Below are positions 26,677-36,134 of a stretch of 52,986 bases of DNA, piece by piece. Numbering within the stretch: position 1 is the first letter of the stretch; each line of letters opens with the position of its first letter. Both the position numbers and the translations under genes were made by a program. Origin of the DNA: Gammaproteobacteria bacterium (lineage in GTDB: Bacteria; Pseudomonadota; Gammaproteobacteria; UBA1113); NCBI GenBank assembly GCA_021773305.1, contig JAJFKH010000108.1, positions 1-52,986 on the forward strand, given 5' to 3'. The notes beneath the pieces were generated by a model, which was not told where the DNA came from, did not search any database, and saw only the letters and a program-made list of their open reading frames with translations.

Positions 26677-26701
26677 GTCAGATAAAAATGGGACATTCGG
26701 T

Positions 26702-28540
26702 GTGAAAAACGAAAGTACCAGAAATCAGTATCAATTATTCAAATCCTCCAAATTTGCGCCCTTCTTTTGGACGCAATTTTTGGGGGCTTTGAATGATAAT
26801 GTATTCAAAACTGCTCTGTTAGCAATCATCACTTATCGTACAATAAGAATCGGCCCCTTTGGCGCAGAAATGCTTGTGAATATCTGTGCAGGAATTTTTA
26901 TTTTACCCTTCTTTTTATTCTCTGCCACAGCAGGGCAACTGGCAGATAAGTTTGAAAAGTCTCGACTCATTCGTTACGTTAAATTATTAGAAATTTTTAC
27001 CATGACCCTGGCTATTGTGGGGCTTTATCTCGACAATATATCATTCCTACTAGGTGTTCTTTTTCTTCTGGGCACTCAGTCTGCATTATTCGGTCCGGCA
27101 AAATATAGTACTTTACCCCAGTTAGTGGATGACACAGAACTCTTAGGGGGTAATGGTTTAGTTGAAATGGGAACCTTCATGGCCATTCTCCTAGGCACCC
27201 TCTACAGCGGTATCATCATACAATTTCATAATATAGGCGTTCGAGTGATTGCGACGAGCTGCTTTATCATTGCCATTGCAGGTTACCTCTGTAGCCGAAA
27301 AATCAAACATCTTCCTCCTCAACATACAGATATCAAACTATCCTACAATATCGCCAAACAAACTTATAACAGCATCAAACTTGCCACAGAAAAACCCATC
27401 GTTTTTCTTTCTATTTTAGGCATATCTTGGTTTTGGTTTTTTGGATCTGTGGTTGTTACGCAGATATTTAACTATGGCCGTCTTATTTTAATCGCTAATG
27501 AAACCGTTGTCACCGCCATCATCACATGTTTCTCTATTGGTATCGGTCTGGGTTCTCTATCCTGCGAAAAATTATCTGGTCATAAAATTGAAATCGGCTT
27601 AGTTCCACTAGGAGCCATTGGATTAACTGTTTTTTCTACCTTGCTCTATGTGCTTCAACCTTTAGCAGACACTCACGATATAATAAATCTATCGCAATTC
27701 TTACAAGCGCCTCACAACTGGCTCTTGATTGTTAATTTTATTCTAATAGGATTTTTCTCTGGAATATTTATTGTTCCATTATATACGCTTATCCAGCAAC
27801 GCAGTGATCCACAAAAACGTGCGAGAATCATCGCAGCCAATAATATTCTTAATGCATTATTTATGGTATTTGCATCTATATTTGCTATTATTTGTTTCAG
27901 TTTTCATATGATTATTCCACAAATTTATCTGCTTGCGGGAATATTAAATCTCCTAGTTGCTCTGTGCCTTTTTGCTCTAGCACCTGAATTTATCATGCGT
28001 AGCTTAATATGGAGCTTAGTCTCATCTCGCTACCGGATCACTTTAAAAGATATCGAGGAACATATTCCGACCCAAGGCCCTGGTATCCTCCTCTGCAACC
28101 GTGTTAACTTTATGGATCCTCTTATCCTTTTAGCTGCTATTAGACGGCCCGTGCGGTGTGTGATAGATCCTTCCATGCTTAACTCACGACTCTTACGCTT
28201 TATTTTCCGAATAGCTAAAGCCATTCCCATGGATGCCACAGTCTTTAATAAGATATCTCACGCTCTAGAAAAGGGTGAGTTAGTGGTTATATTCCCTGAA
28301 AAAGAGATCACTCAAGATGGAACATTACAACCCTTCCACTTGGATATTGAAACCATCATTCAACGAAATCCTGCACCCATCATTCCTATGATCCTAAAAA
28401 ACTTGGGAAGCCAATGGCCGAAATGCTTACGCACGCCTATTTACCTAACAGTGGGTGAGAATATTTCCTCGGAGGAGGCTAGCCAAGAAACATTGGTTGA
28501 TGCCATGCTATCTCTACAAAAGGAAGATGGCTCAGACTGA
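26702..28540 (+). CDS. LplT/PlsC-like fusion (MFS flippase plus acyltransferase domain), altered active site
   Basis: A 612-residue protein starting at GTG 26702. Residues about 1-430 form an MFS domain like LplT, the lysophospholipid flippase (WTQFLGALNDNVFKTALLAI, GQLADKFEKSRLIR). Residues about 440-612 form a PlsC-type acyltransferase domain. In classical Aas fusions an acyl-ACP synthetase domain follows; here the protein ends just after the acyltransferase, at the edge of a repeat element. The NHxxxxD motif reads CNRVNFMD (465-472), with Arg467 in place of the catalytic His (CAT to CGT would suffice), and FPEG reads FPEK (531-534). Transport may remain while acylation is probably lost. 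Confidence 0.82.
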   Translation: MKNESTRNQYQLFKSSKFAPFFWTQFLGALNDNVFKTALLAIITYRTIRIGPFGAEMLVNICAGIFILPFFLFSATAGQLADKFEKSRLIRYVKLLEIFTMTLAIVGLYLDNISFLLGVLFLLGTQSALFGPAKYSTLPQLVDDTELLGGNGLVEMGTFMAILLGTLYSGIIIQFHNIGVRVIATSCFIIAIAGYLCSRKIKHLPPQHTDIKLSYNIAKQTYNSIKLATEKPIVFLSILGISWFWFFGSVVVTQIFNYGRLILIANETVVTAIITCFSIGIGLGSLSCEKLSGHKIEIGLVPLGAIGLTVFSTLLYVLQPLADTHDIINLSQFLQAPHNWLLIVNFILIGFFSGIFIVPLYTLIQQRSDPQKRARIIAANNILNALFMVFASIFAIICFSFHMIIPQIYLLAGILNLLVALCLFALAPEFIMRSLIWSLVSSRYRITLKDIEEHIPTQGPGILLCNRVNFMDPLILLAAIRRPVRCVIDPSMLNSRLLRFIFRIAKAIPMDATVFNKISHALEKGELVVIFPEKEITQDGTLQPFHLDIETIIQRNPAPIIPMILKNLGSQWPKCLRTPIYLTVGENISSEEASQETLVDAMLSLQKEDGSD

Positions 28541-28572
28541 AATACACCCAAAGCGAATCCTATTTTCCTTGT
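28541..28572. repeat. Dispersed 32-bp repeat, copy 2
   Basis: The inverted counterpart of 49-80 (one mismatch), starting one base after the stop codon of the transporter-acyltransferase gene. Between it and the inverted-repeat element (28573-28613) lies about 40 bases of unrelated AT-rich sequence. Confidence 0.6.
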
Positions 28573-28613
28573 TGAGCTTCCAGAAAGAGTGCTCTCAAGC
28601 ATGGTGCTTTACC

Positions 28614-29021
28614 AAATTATTCGATCTTTTCGTGGATGCTGCGGACAAGTCGCAGCACGTAGGCGTTAGGGGGGAGCGCTTAAGTTAGATCTGCAAAAAT
28701 CGCCTCTACTTAAAGACAAAAAGCCCACTGGACGGGGTAAAAAGCTGATATTCATGAGCACCCAACAACCCACCCCTACGTGCTGCGACTTGTTCCTGAG
28801 AGTTCGACACGAATTTCCCCATTTTTTCTTGGATGCTGCGGACAAGACGCAGCACGTAGGCGGCAGGGGGGAATGCTTAAGCTAGATCTGCAAAAATCGC
28901 CCCTACTTAAAGACAAAAAGCCCACTGGACGGGGTAAAAAGCTAATATTAGTGAGTGCCCAACAACCCACCCCTACGTGCTGCGACTTGTCCGCAGCATC
29001 CAGAAAAAGATCGAATAATTT
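28614..29021. mobile_element. Nested MITE/REP-like element with 50-bp terminal inverted repeats
   Basis: Arms at 28614-28663 and 28972-29021 are inverted repeats of about 50 bases with about two mismatches. Inside are two direct copies of a ~165-bp unit (28634-28792 and 28831-29001) sharing AAGACAAAAAGCCCACTGGA. Each unit end contains a hairpin, with 7-bp arms TGCTGCG/CGCAGCA around GACAAGT. No transposase is encoded. The element resembles a BIME/REP pair or non-autonomous transposon. Together with the 32-bp repeat at 28541 and a half-terminus near 29049-29068, it fills the 595-base gap between the transporter-acyltransferase and ankyrin genes; I see no gene there. Confidence 0.85.
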
Positions 29022-29135
29022 TCTAATATTCGTGACGAACTCTCAGGACTTGTTCGCAGCATCCAATAAAAAATGAGGTTAGCGAAAGAGTGCAACTAAT
29101 TAAAGGAGAAAAGCTTCAAATAAATTCTTTGTCAA

Positions 29136-31760
29136 TCAAAAAAACCGTTTGTTAGGACCAAGTAGAAACTCCCCCTTTTTCTCATGAAAAGCTTCCAGCG
29201 CTTCTCGCTTATCTGGCTGATTTCGCTGAATTTGTCTATCAAATATTTTTTGATAGACCGCAATTTCTTCAAGGTTAATTTTATAATCTTTCTCCGCTAG
29301 CAACTCTTGTGCTCGGCAAAATATTTTGCGCGCAACAACTTCACTGTCATTTGTTTCTCGGTAGCCTATTTTTGATTTAAAAAATTTATGGTGGTAGAGT
29401 TGACGATAGCGAAATTCCGATAGAAAATTATTAGAACCTTTATCATCACCATTACCGATCCCAATAGCACTGAGCAATGTTAACAAATGCTGTGGATGTT
29501 GAATCAAGCCAATCACACCATCAAGAGAGAAAACTATTTTTGCTTGCTGATCAATATCTTTAATATCTAAATTACTCAACTTTATTACATCCACTATGAA
29601 TGTATCGATAGCAACATGTTGGTTGCTCAACAAATCAGATACTTTCTGCATGTTATAATTCAAGTAAGCTTCTCGCAGATCTTTTCTTCTCAGCTTCAAT
29701 AATATTGCATTATTTTCTTTCGCATTCAATCCTGTGAATTCAATTTCCTTATTCAATAAGGCCGGATTTTCTGATAACACCTGACTCAATTCATCCATAG
29801 AAGAATCATCTAAACTATTAAGCTGATGAGCTATTCCTCTTTCAAACAATATTTTAATAACTTCACAGTTTCCTTTATCACAAGCCAAATGTAATGCAGT
29901 TTTTCCTCGTGTATTTTTGCTATTAGTCACGATGCTTGGATAAGCAAGTAATAATTTAGCAATCTCAAAATGCCCCATTTCAATAGCTCTATGCAGCGGA
30001 GCTTCCTTTACATGATTAAGGCAATTAACATCAACCGTTAGATAACCCAGCAGTAACTTTACAGCCTCTTGATCACCATCTTGACACGCAAGATGAAGCA
30101 ATGTATTTCCTTGCGTAGTAGGAATATTTATTAATTTATTTTGAAGCTTTAGTAATACCTTAACTGTATCAATATCACCACTATTATAGGCACGATAAAG
30201 CTCAGAAACTCTTAAATAAAATAATTCATCATAAAACAATCTTGAATGTAGACCAGTAAACCCAAATCCTTTAGTTAATAATTCTGGGTTATTTATTAGT
30301 ATATTTTTGATTTTAACAAATTTTTCTACCGCACATGAATTCAACTGATGAAATTTTCCATACTGAATAATTTTTTCAGTAATATTATAAAATCCTCTTT
30401 CGCAGGATAAAGACAGCGCTGTTTTTCCCTCATTATTTACGCAATTTATCGGAATAATTTTATGCTTTATTAATAAATCAATAAACTCCACATCACCTGT
30501 TTGACAAGCATCGAGAAGCATATCACCCATAAGCACTAATACTGTAACTCTATCAAATTTGATGCCCTTTTGCTTCAAAAGCAATTTAACAATATTTTTA
30601 TGACCCCTCACACCAGCAAAGTGAAGTGGTGTATTAAATCCATCATTACCACCACCATTTACATCAATATTTTTATCTAATAATAAGCGGGAAATTTTTT
30701 CATTGCCACTTACGCAGGCATAATGCAATGCCGTCTTTTCAACCGTTTCCATAACTGTTTTCCCACTTTTACTAACTGAGTTAATATTGATACTCTTAAC
30801 GTCAAGTAAAAGTTTTACAACCTCTTCATAGCCATTTTGACAGGCCATCATCAAAGGGGTAACCCCAAATGAAGAAGATTGGTTGACTAGAATATTTTTT
30901 TGTTCTAGAAGTGATGCAACAAGTCTACTATCTCCATTATAGCAAGCTAAATAAAGGAGACCAATGCCACGGTTAGTATATCGCTCTATTTGTTTTTTAT
31001 TTTTTGCAAATATCCAATCAGTGGTATTTAAATTTAACCATAATTCAAGATCAATTCCTGCATGAAGAACAGATAATCTAAATGCTGTATAGTCTTGATC
31101 CTCAAAAGAAAAAAATAGATAATATGCTATCTCATCAACTGGTACTTGAACAGTAAAAGATTCAGATGAGAAAAGCAAATCATTTATATCAGCATACGAC
31201 CAATGATTTTGTACACTATCATATTTACATGCTACCGCATGTTTTCCACTATTAAATATAAGGGCCGCATTAGAGGGCAATATTCGTGACATCAATTCCA
31301 GATAGAGAGTCAGCTCTCTGAGGGTAAAAATATGCGTTGTCTCCCATAAGCAAGTTAGCGGAGAATCAAATTCATCTAATTTTTGAGAAGATGCGAAAGG
31401 GAAAATTTTGTCCATTTTATTTTGAGGAACATAATCTGCAAATAACTCACTAAAAATATCTGGTCTCTGATACAGTATAAGACCATCAAAAAAAGCTAGA
31501 ATTTCAAGATAGTCTCTATCTTTTGGCGATAAAGATTTACCTGCTTTAGTCAGCGCTTTAGCGACATTTATTTTAGCCATTAACTGCCCGATGTCTTCAC
31601 ATTCTTCTATCAAAGCTAGCCTATTATAAAAAGCTTTCTCTTCTTCAATACAAACCGCTTGGGACCACATGAGGCTGTACCCGAGACAAAGTCCTTTGCC
31701 AATATTTTTATAATTCAGTTCTTTTGCTATATCTATTAATAAATTGTGACTTAGCTTCAT
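29136..31760 (-). CDS. Ankyrin-repeat protein with possible N-terminal cysteine protease domain
   Basis: An 874-residue protein. Residues 1-~255 contain GKGLCLGYSLMWS with Cys25, then HAVACKY with His174 and SYADIND with Asp191. The order, spacing and surrounding hydrophobics recall a papain-fold (CA clan, YopT/C58-like) Cys-His-Asp triad. Residues about 265-720 hold roughly ten ankyrin repeats (for example TPLMMACQNGYEEVVKLLLD, TALHLACDKGNCEVIKILFE). Residues about 755-874 form a C-terminal module shared with the ankyrin protein at 43814 (GYRETNDSEVVAR). There is no signal peptide. It is probably a translocated effector; the protease idea is inference. Confidence 0.85.
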   Translation of the reverse strand: MKLSHNLLIDIAKELNYKNIGKGLCLGYSLMWSQAVCIEEEKAFYNRLALIEECEDIGQLMAKINVAKALTKAGKSLSPKDRDYLEILAFFDGLILYQRPDIFSELFADYVPQNKMDKIFPFASSQKLDEFDSPLTCLWETTHIFTLRELTLYLELMSRILPSNAALIFNSGKHAVACKYDSVQNHWSYADINDLLFSSESFTVQVPVDEIAYYLFFSFEDQDYTAFRLSVLHAGIDLELWLNLNTTDWIFAKNKKQIERYTNRGIGLLYLACYNGDSRLVASLLEQKNILVNQSSSFGVTPLMMACQNGYEEVVKLLLDVKSININSVSKSGKTVMETVEKTALHYACVSGNEKISRLLLDKNIDVNGGGNDGFNTPLHFAGVRGHKNIVKLLLKQKGIKFDRVTVLVLMGDMLLDACQTGDVEFIDLLIKHKIIPINCVNNEGKTALSLSCERGFYNITEKIIQYGKFHQLNSCAVEKFVKIKNILINNPELLTKGFGFTGLHSRLFYDELFYLRVSELYRAYNSGDIDTVKVLLKLQNKLINIPTTQGNTLLHLACQDGDQEAVKLLLGYLTVDVNCLNHVKEAPLHRAIEMGHFEIAKLLLAYPSIVTNSKNTRGKTALHLACDKGNCEVIKILFERGIAHQLNSLDDSSMDELSQVLSENPALLNKEIEFTGLNAKENNAILLKLRRKDLREAYLNYNMQKVSDLLSNQHVAIDTFIVDVIKLSNLDIKDIDQQAKIVFSLDGVIGLIQHPQHLLTLLSAIGIGNGDDKGSNNFLSEFRYRQLYHHKFFKSKIGYRETNDSEVVARKIFCRAQELLAEKDYKINLEEIAVYQKIFDRQIQRNQPDKREALEAFHEKKGEFLLGPNKRFF

Positions 31761-31900
31761 TATAAATTGATTCCTATTGTAATAATATTCTATAGAGTGT
31801 AGGCTATAATATCATGTTTAGATTAAGATAAGATTAAATTGCAATCCTACCTGCGAGCAGTATAATTCCCTGACTATAACCCTGCCCATGGAGCAAATTC

Positions 31901-33097
31901 GTGAGATCCAAATTCCTTAGTGTCGTTTTATTAATCAGTGGAACCTCCATTGGTACTGGTATTCTTGCTCTTCCCACGAGCACTGCCCAGGGGGGATTCG
32001 GCTTTGCCGCTCTGACATTTATCATCTGCTGGTTATTTATGACCTATGCAGCTCTGTGTTTTATGGAAGCAGATCTTTGGCTCAGCGGCGAAAGTGATCT
32101 CATCAGCATGTCATGGAAACTTTTAGGCCCTCTGGGAAAAATAACCACATGGGTCATTTATCTACTCTTACTTTATGCTTTGATCTGTACCTATCTGTTA
32201 GCAGGCACATCGTGGTTTATCGAATTAGGCAAAGAAGCTCTGAAATTTGACATTAAAACCTCCGCTGCTCTGATTGTATTCACCTTGATTTTTGGCAGCT
32301 TTGTCTACTTTGGCACAGCAGCGGTTGATCGTTTAAATCGCTGGCTCATGCTTGGACTCGTACTGGCTTACAGTGTGATCGTTGCTATGCTGTTTAATCA
32401 TGTGGATTTGAACCTCCTCGTATTTCGTGATGCGAAAATGTTACCTCTCACATTACCCCTGGTTTTAACGACCTTTGGTTTTAGCATTATTGTACCCACC
32501 CTCACAAGTTACCTTAACCGAGATGCAAAACGATTATTTTGGGCCATCATTATGGGTAGTTTAATACCGCTCGTGATGTATCTACTTTGGGAATTCATTA
32601 CATTAGGCAACATTCCTCTAACGGGAGAAAATAGTTTTTCACTGATCATACCTCACAGTGACAAGGGCACTGAAGTCGTACTAACTCTATCCAATATTGC
32701 TAACAATAATTGGGTTACATTCAGTGCAAAAGTCTTCGCTATTTTTGCTGTATTGACATCATTCTTAGGCGTTTCACTCAGTCTCTATCACTTTTTAGCC
32801 GACGGCTTAAACCTAACACCTGGAGGAAAAACAGGGCTACTATTGCTGCTCATCACTTACATTCCTCCTCTTTTGATCATTCAATTTTATCCTGCTGGAT
32901 TTAGCCAAATCCTCAGCTTAGCTGGATTATTTGTGGCAATTTTACTGGGCGTCATGCCCGTTTTAATAATTTGGTCTGGGCGCTACCGTAAACACTACCA
33001 AGGCTATCGTTTGCCGGGTGGAAAAACCATGTTACTCATTACTATGGCGTTCTTCATTTACGTTATTTTCCAAGAGCTTTTTAATCTGCTCTCTTAG
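31901..33097 (+). CDS. Aromatic amino acid permease (TyrP/Mtr-like)
   Basis: A 398-residue, 11-helix permease of the hydroxy/aromatic amino acid family (HAAAP). It begins FLSVVLLISGTSIGTGILALP (5-25), the classic first-helix substrate motif, and contains VPTLTSYLNRDAKR (about 199-212), as in TyrP and Mtr. It imports tyrosine, tryptophan or similar amino acids by proton symport. Multiple copies are usual in Legionellales and Chlamydia-like intracellular bacteria that scavenge amino acids. The start is GTG 31901 with GGAG seven bases upstream; a nearby ATG at 31888 is out of frame. Confidence 0.88.
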   Translation: MRSKFLSVVLLISGTSIGTGILALPTSTAQGGFGFAALTFIICWLFMTYAALCFMEADLWLSGESDLISMSWKLLGPLGKITTWVIYLLLLYALICTYLLAGTSWFIELGKEALKFDIKTSAALIVFTLIFGSFVYFGTAAVDRLNRWLMLGLVLAYSVIVAMLFNHVDLNLLVFRDAKMLPLTLPLVLTTFGFSIIVPTLTSYLNRDAKRLFWAIIMGSLIPLVMYLLWEFITLGNIPLTGENSFSLIIPHSDKGTEVVLTLSNIANNNWVTFSAKVFAIFAVLTSFLGVSLSLYHFLADGLNLTPGGKTGLLLLLITYIPPLLIIQFYPAGFSQILSLAGLFVAILLGVMPVLIIWSGRYRKHYQGYRLPGGKTMLLITMAFFIYVIFQELFNLLS

Positions 33098-33887
33098 GAC
33101 AAACTTTCTCAATAAATGATTGGCCGTGTAAAAAAAGTTCTCCCGCATGAAGGGTATTATGTGACGCCCCTTTAAAATAAACAAACCGTTTAGGTTCATT
33201 GGCTGCATCATAAAGTTTTTTACCAAAGTTTATGGGAACAATCCTGTCTTTTGTTCCATGCAAAAAAAGTAGTGGGGTATGAATATCATCCATACGACCT
33301 ATCACATCATATTTATCTTTTAATAGCCAGCTAACCGGTAGAAATGGATAATGTTTCTTCGCCACATCTTCAATACTGGAAAAGGCTGACTGAAGAATAG
33401 CTCCATTGACAACATATTGACTAGCAGCATACATTGCTGGCGCATTTCCCAGGGATTCCCCATATAAAATAATACAGTGATTTTTGCGATTTTTATCGAT
33501 GAAATCCATTGCAGCAACAACATCTTGATATAATCCTGCTTCTGTTGGCTTACCCGGGTTACTGCCATAGCCACGATATTCCAACAATAAGACACCATTG
33601 CCTGCATGCACATAAGGTGCAACAATGCTTGCCCGATAACCAATATGCCCCGAATTTCCGTGAAAGTACACCATAATGGGCTTATTCCCCTGGGGCGGAA
33701 TATACCAGGATAATAACTGTAGGTTATCATTGGTCTTTAAAGTAATTTCTCTAGCCCCAGCCAACCTTGCCCTAGCAATATCAGGCTTTTTTTTATCGGG
33801 ATAATAGAGCATATGGCGTTGCAGGAAATAAATACCTACCACAACAAAAACATAAATTATCGCTAATCTGATGAAAAAACGTAACAT
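33081..33887 (-). CDS. Alpha/beta-hydrolase (BEM46/ABHD13-like)
   Basis: A 268-residue hydrolase with an N-terminal membrane anchor (MLRFFIRLAIIYVFVVVGIYF). The fold is shown by PIMVYFHGNSGHIGYR (oxyanion HGN), nucleophile motif GESLG, acidic GTKDRIVP and final GASHNTL, giving a complete Ser-Asp-His triad. These fit the BEM46/ABHD13 family of membrane-linked hydrolases (esterase or thioesterase); the substrate is unknown. I use ATG 33887, with AGGAGA upstream; it overlaps the tssG 3' end by 25 bp. A longer start would run further into tssG. It converges with the permease gene. Confidence 0.85.
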   Translation of the reverse strand: MLRFFIRLAIIYVFVVVGIYFLQRHMLYYPDKKKPDIARARLAGAREITLKTNDNLQLLSWYIPPQGNKPIMVYFHGNSGHIGYRASIVAPYVHAGNGVLLLEYRGYGSNPGKPTEAGLYQDVVAAMDFIDKNRKNHCIILYGESLGNAPAMYAASQYVVNGAILQSAFSSIEDVAKKHYPFLPVSWLLKDKYDVIGRMDDIHTPLLFLHGTKDRIVPINFGKKLYDAANEPKRFVYFKGASHNTLHAGELFLHGQSFIEKVCPKRAD

Positions 33888-34570
33888 CCCAGTGGAAATT
33901 CTCCTAAATATTGGGGTGAAGTGTGACAAAGTTTGATTGTTTTCACAAGTTTTATAGAAAAATTCTTTGCCGCAATTAAAAAATCTGGCCAATGTTTATG
34001 AATAATAGATGTCTGATACAAAGTTTTACCATTGAAAACTATTTGATATAACCCTGTACTTAGCAATCTTTGGCCGATTAATAGATCATTAGATAAATAT
34101 CCAAGACATTTTTTTTTCTTTGGCTTATTAATTTTTAACCAATAATATTGGTTTTGGTTTATGGCATAATCAATATTAGGAAAAAAATTTTGAACTATTT
34201 GGTGTAATTCATACCAGGTTGTTAAATGCTTATTTTTGACAGGGCTAACTTTCTTATTTTTTAATAAATGAAAAGGATTACACATATCATAAAAAAAATG
34301 ATAAAAATGATTTTCAAAAATTTTTATCAAATATTTAACGGGGTGATTTTTACAAAGCAAAAGTAAATATTGATAGGGTAAAGCACCATGAATTCCGCAC
34401 AGCCCCATAAAGTGGCATATCACTTCAACCTGATTAGTCTCTTTTTCACCCATGCAAATATCACCAGCGTGTGGCATTAAATCTGATTGTGATGAAAAAA
34501 CCACCTGACCTTTCATAGCTTTTGCTAAACGAAAAAAATTTATATAATGGGGGTAGCTAATCTCTATCAT
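33863..34570 (-). CDS. tssG: TssG: T6SS baseplate subunit, short form
   Basis: A 235-residue protein. The family core GLCGIHGALPYQYLLLLC (about 57-74) corresponds to the GLTGPxGxLPxHY motif of TssG (ImpH/VasB). The rest is lysine-rich and diverged. Typical TssG proteins are about 300-350 residues, so this one is short, mainly toward the C-terminus. TssG pairs with TssF in the T6SS baseplate wedge. The gene starts about 10 bases before the end of tssF (overlapping). No clpV/tssH follows; a hydrolase gene takes its place, which may mark where the cluster was cut. Confidence 0.8.
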   Translation of the reverse strand: MIEISYPHYINFFRLAKAMKGQVVFSSQSDLMPHAGDICMGEKETNQVEVICHFMGLCGIHGALPYQYLLLLCKNHPVKYLIKIFENHFYHFFYDMCNPFHLLKNKKVSPVKNKHLTTWYELHQIVQNFFPNIDYAINQNQYYWLKINKPKKKKCLGYLSNDLLIGQRLLSTGLYQIVFNGKTLYQTSIIHKHWPDFLIAAKNFSIKLVKTIKLCHTSPQYLGEFPLGCYVFSSD

Positions 34571-36134
34571 CACAAAAAGTCCATGCTAATAAATTATTCG
34601 GAAAATACACTTTCGTCATCAATTTAAAATAAACTGGACAAAATCTAGAAAAAAGTTGGTGCAATAATTTGCATAAAATATAACTCTGCGGTTGATTATT
34701 ATCGTGATATAAATGAATTTCATGCATATTGTAATGACAAAGCATCCCTCTTTCATAACAATTTATTGTTTTCTCCACTGTTCTTTCAATATTATCAAAA
34801 CTCTTTGATAGGTAACTATATTCATTACTCATAAAATAACGAATAATCTCTTTAAGCTTTTCAATCGAATGAAATCGCTGCGGATCGGATAAAAAATTAA
34901 CCACATCAGACCATATATTAAAATTACAACCTCTAGCAGAAAAATAATTTATTGGCTTCACCAATACCTGCGCTTCTGATATTCCATTGGAGGCAGTTGT
35001 TAAAATAGTATCTTTATGAATATATAAAAAAGGATAATCTACATTGCAATTGGTGGATGCCACTGAATAGACATTTGATTCTTTGAAATTTGCATGTGAC
35101 ACAAAATAATGTCCCTTTTCATCCTCTCGAATAGAATAATCTTTTTCTAAATCTTCAGGTTTTGACGTCTGATTGAAACCGTTTTGAGTTATTTTTTCTA
35201 GTGCAATTAATTTCATGGACTTTGGTCGATTATAATCCACAATAATTGGATATTCATGATCCTTAGGATGCTGGAAAATAGGCTCGCAGTCAGATGTAAA
35301 TAGATTTATTGCTGGGATACAATTAAGTAACAAATCTCCATATCTCACATCAAATAACAAATCAGGTAAGTTTAACCTGATTGTTGACTTTTGACCCATA
35401 ATGTTTGGAATATTGGTTATTTCAAAAAACATAAATTTCTCTGGGAAGCTTTCAAGATCATGAAAGCTTTGAAATACAAACAACAAATCATCAAACATAG
35501 GTTGGGCAATGGTTTCAAAATAGCAAGGTAAAATTTGGCAATGATTCTCGATTAGCTCACCATTTTCACTTAAAACATCAATCGTTGACAGCGAATTAAA
35601 TAATTGAAAATATAAATCCATTGCTTTTTTTAAAGGCAAATTAATGTAAAATTTTAATGATGAGACAGGAGCTTGCTTACTAATATATAACTCAATTTTT
35701 TGATGCATCACATCTCTTATACAGTTAATGGACTCAATCGATGCTGGTACAATCGCCTCATCTTGAATAGGTTTAAATATGCAAGTAGTCTGCTCTTCAC
35801 CCACAGGAATCGACGTTAATTGAGTGTTTTTTTCAAAAATAATCGCATCCTTTGTGTGATTCTCCATAAATACGATCAATCTCGAAGGAATGATTGTGGA
35901 TAAGTAAGGCATTAATTTATTGTGATGACTATTATCGATGGGAGCATTATTAACTCTCTCTTCTATTTGAGAGCAAAAATATGCTGAAGCGTAGATCAAA
36001 TGCAGCATATCGGGAGATAAATTTTTCCAATCCAAATTTTTTAAGTCAAATCCATGCTCTGGAAATCTATGAGCATGTTCTTGAAGGGTTTGCTGAAGAT
36101 CATCCAGATGCTTTTGAAAGTTAGCGACATTCAC
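34557..36134 (-). CDS. tssF: TssF: T6SS baseplate subunit
   Basis: A 525-residue protein recognised as TssF (ImpG/VasA) from the N-terminal half (SSIEERVNNAP-like CSQIEERVNNAPIDN, LMPYLSTIIPSRLIVF), the central repeat of beta strands and the C-terminal KPINYFSARGCNFNIWSDVVNFLSDPQRF block. Family members are usually about 580-620 residues, so this is a compact form. In the baseplate, TssF dimers with TssG join the wedge to the sheath. The gene starts at GTG 36134, overlapping the tssE stop as GTGA. Sequence divergence is high, as in other Legionellales-type clusters. Confidence 0.85.
   Translation of the reverse strand: MNVANFQKHLDDLQQTLQEHAHRFPEHGFDLKNLDWKNLSPDMLHLIYASAYFCSQIEERVNNAPIDNSHHNKLMPYLSTIIPSRLIVFMENHTKDAIIFEKNTQLTSIPVGEEQTTCIFKPIQDEAIVPASIESINCIRDVMHQKIELYISKQAPVSSLKFYINLPLKKAMDLYFQLFNSLSTIDVLSENGELIENHCQILPCYFETIAQPMFDDLLFVFQSFHDLESFPEKFMFFEITNIPNIMGQKSTIRLNLPDLLFDVRYGDLLLNCIPAINLFTSDCEPIFQHPKDHEYPIIVDYNRPKSMKLIALEKITQNGFNQTSKPEDLEKDYSIREDEKGHYFVSHANFKESNVYSVASTNCNVDYPFLYIHKDTILTTASNGISEAQVLVKPINYFSARGCNFNIWSDVVNFLSDPQRFHSIEKLKEIIRYFMSNEYSYLSKSFDNIERTVEKTINCYERGMLCHYNMHEIHLYHDNNQPQSYILCKLLHQLFSRFCPVYFKLMTKVYFPNNLLAWTFCDDRD

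Noticed and set aside
28776-29076. Short open frames on both strands inside the inverted-repeat element
   Set aside because: They are Cys/Arg/Ser-rich frames read from the hairpin ends, have no ribosome-binding site and recur wherever the element does.
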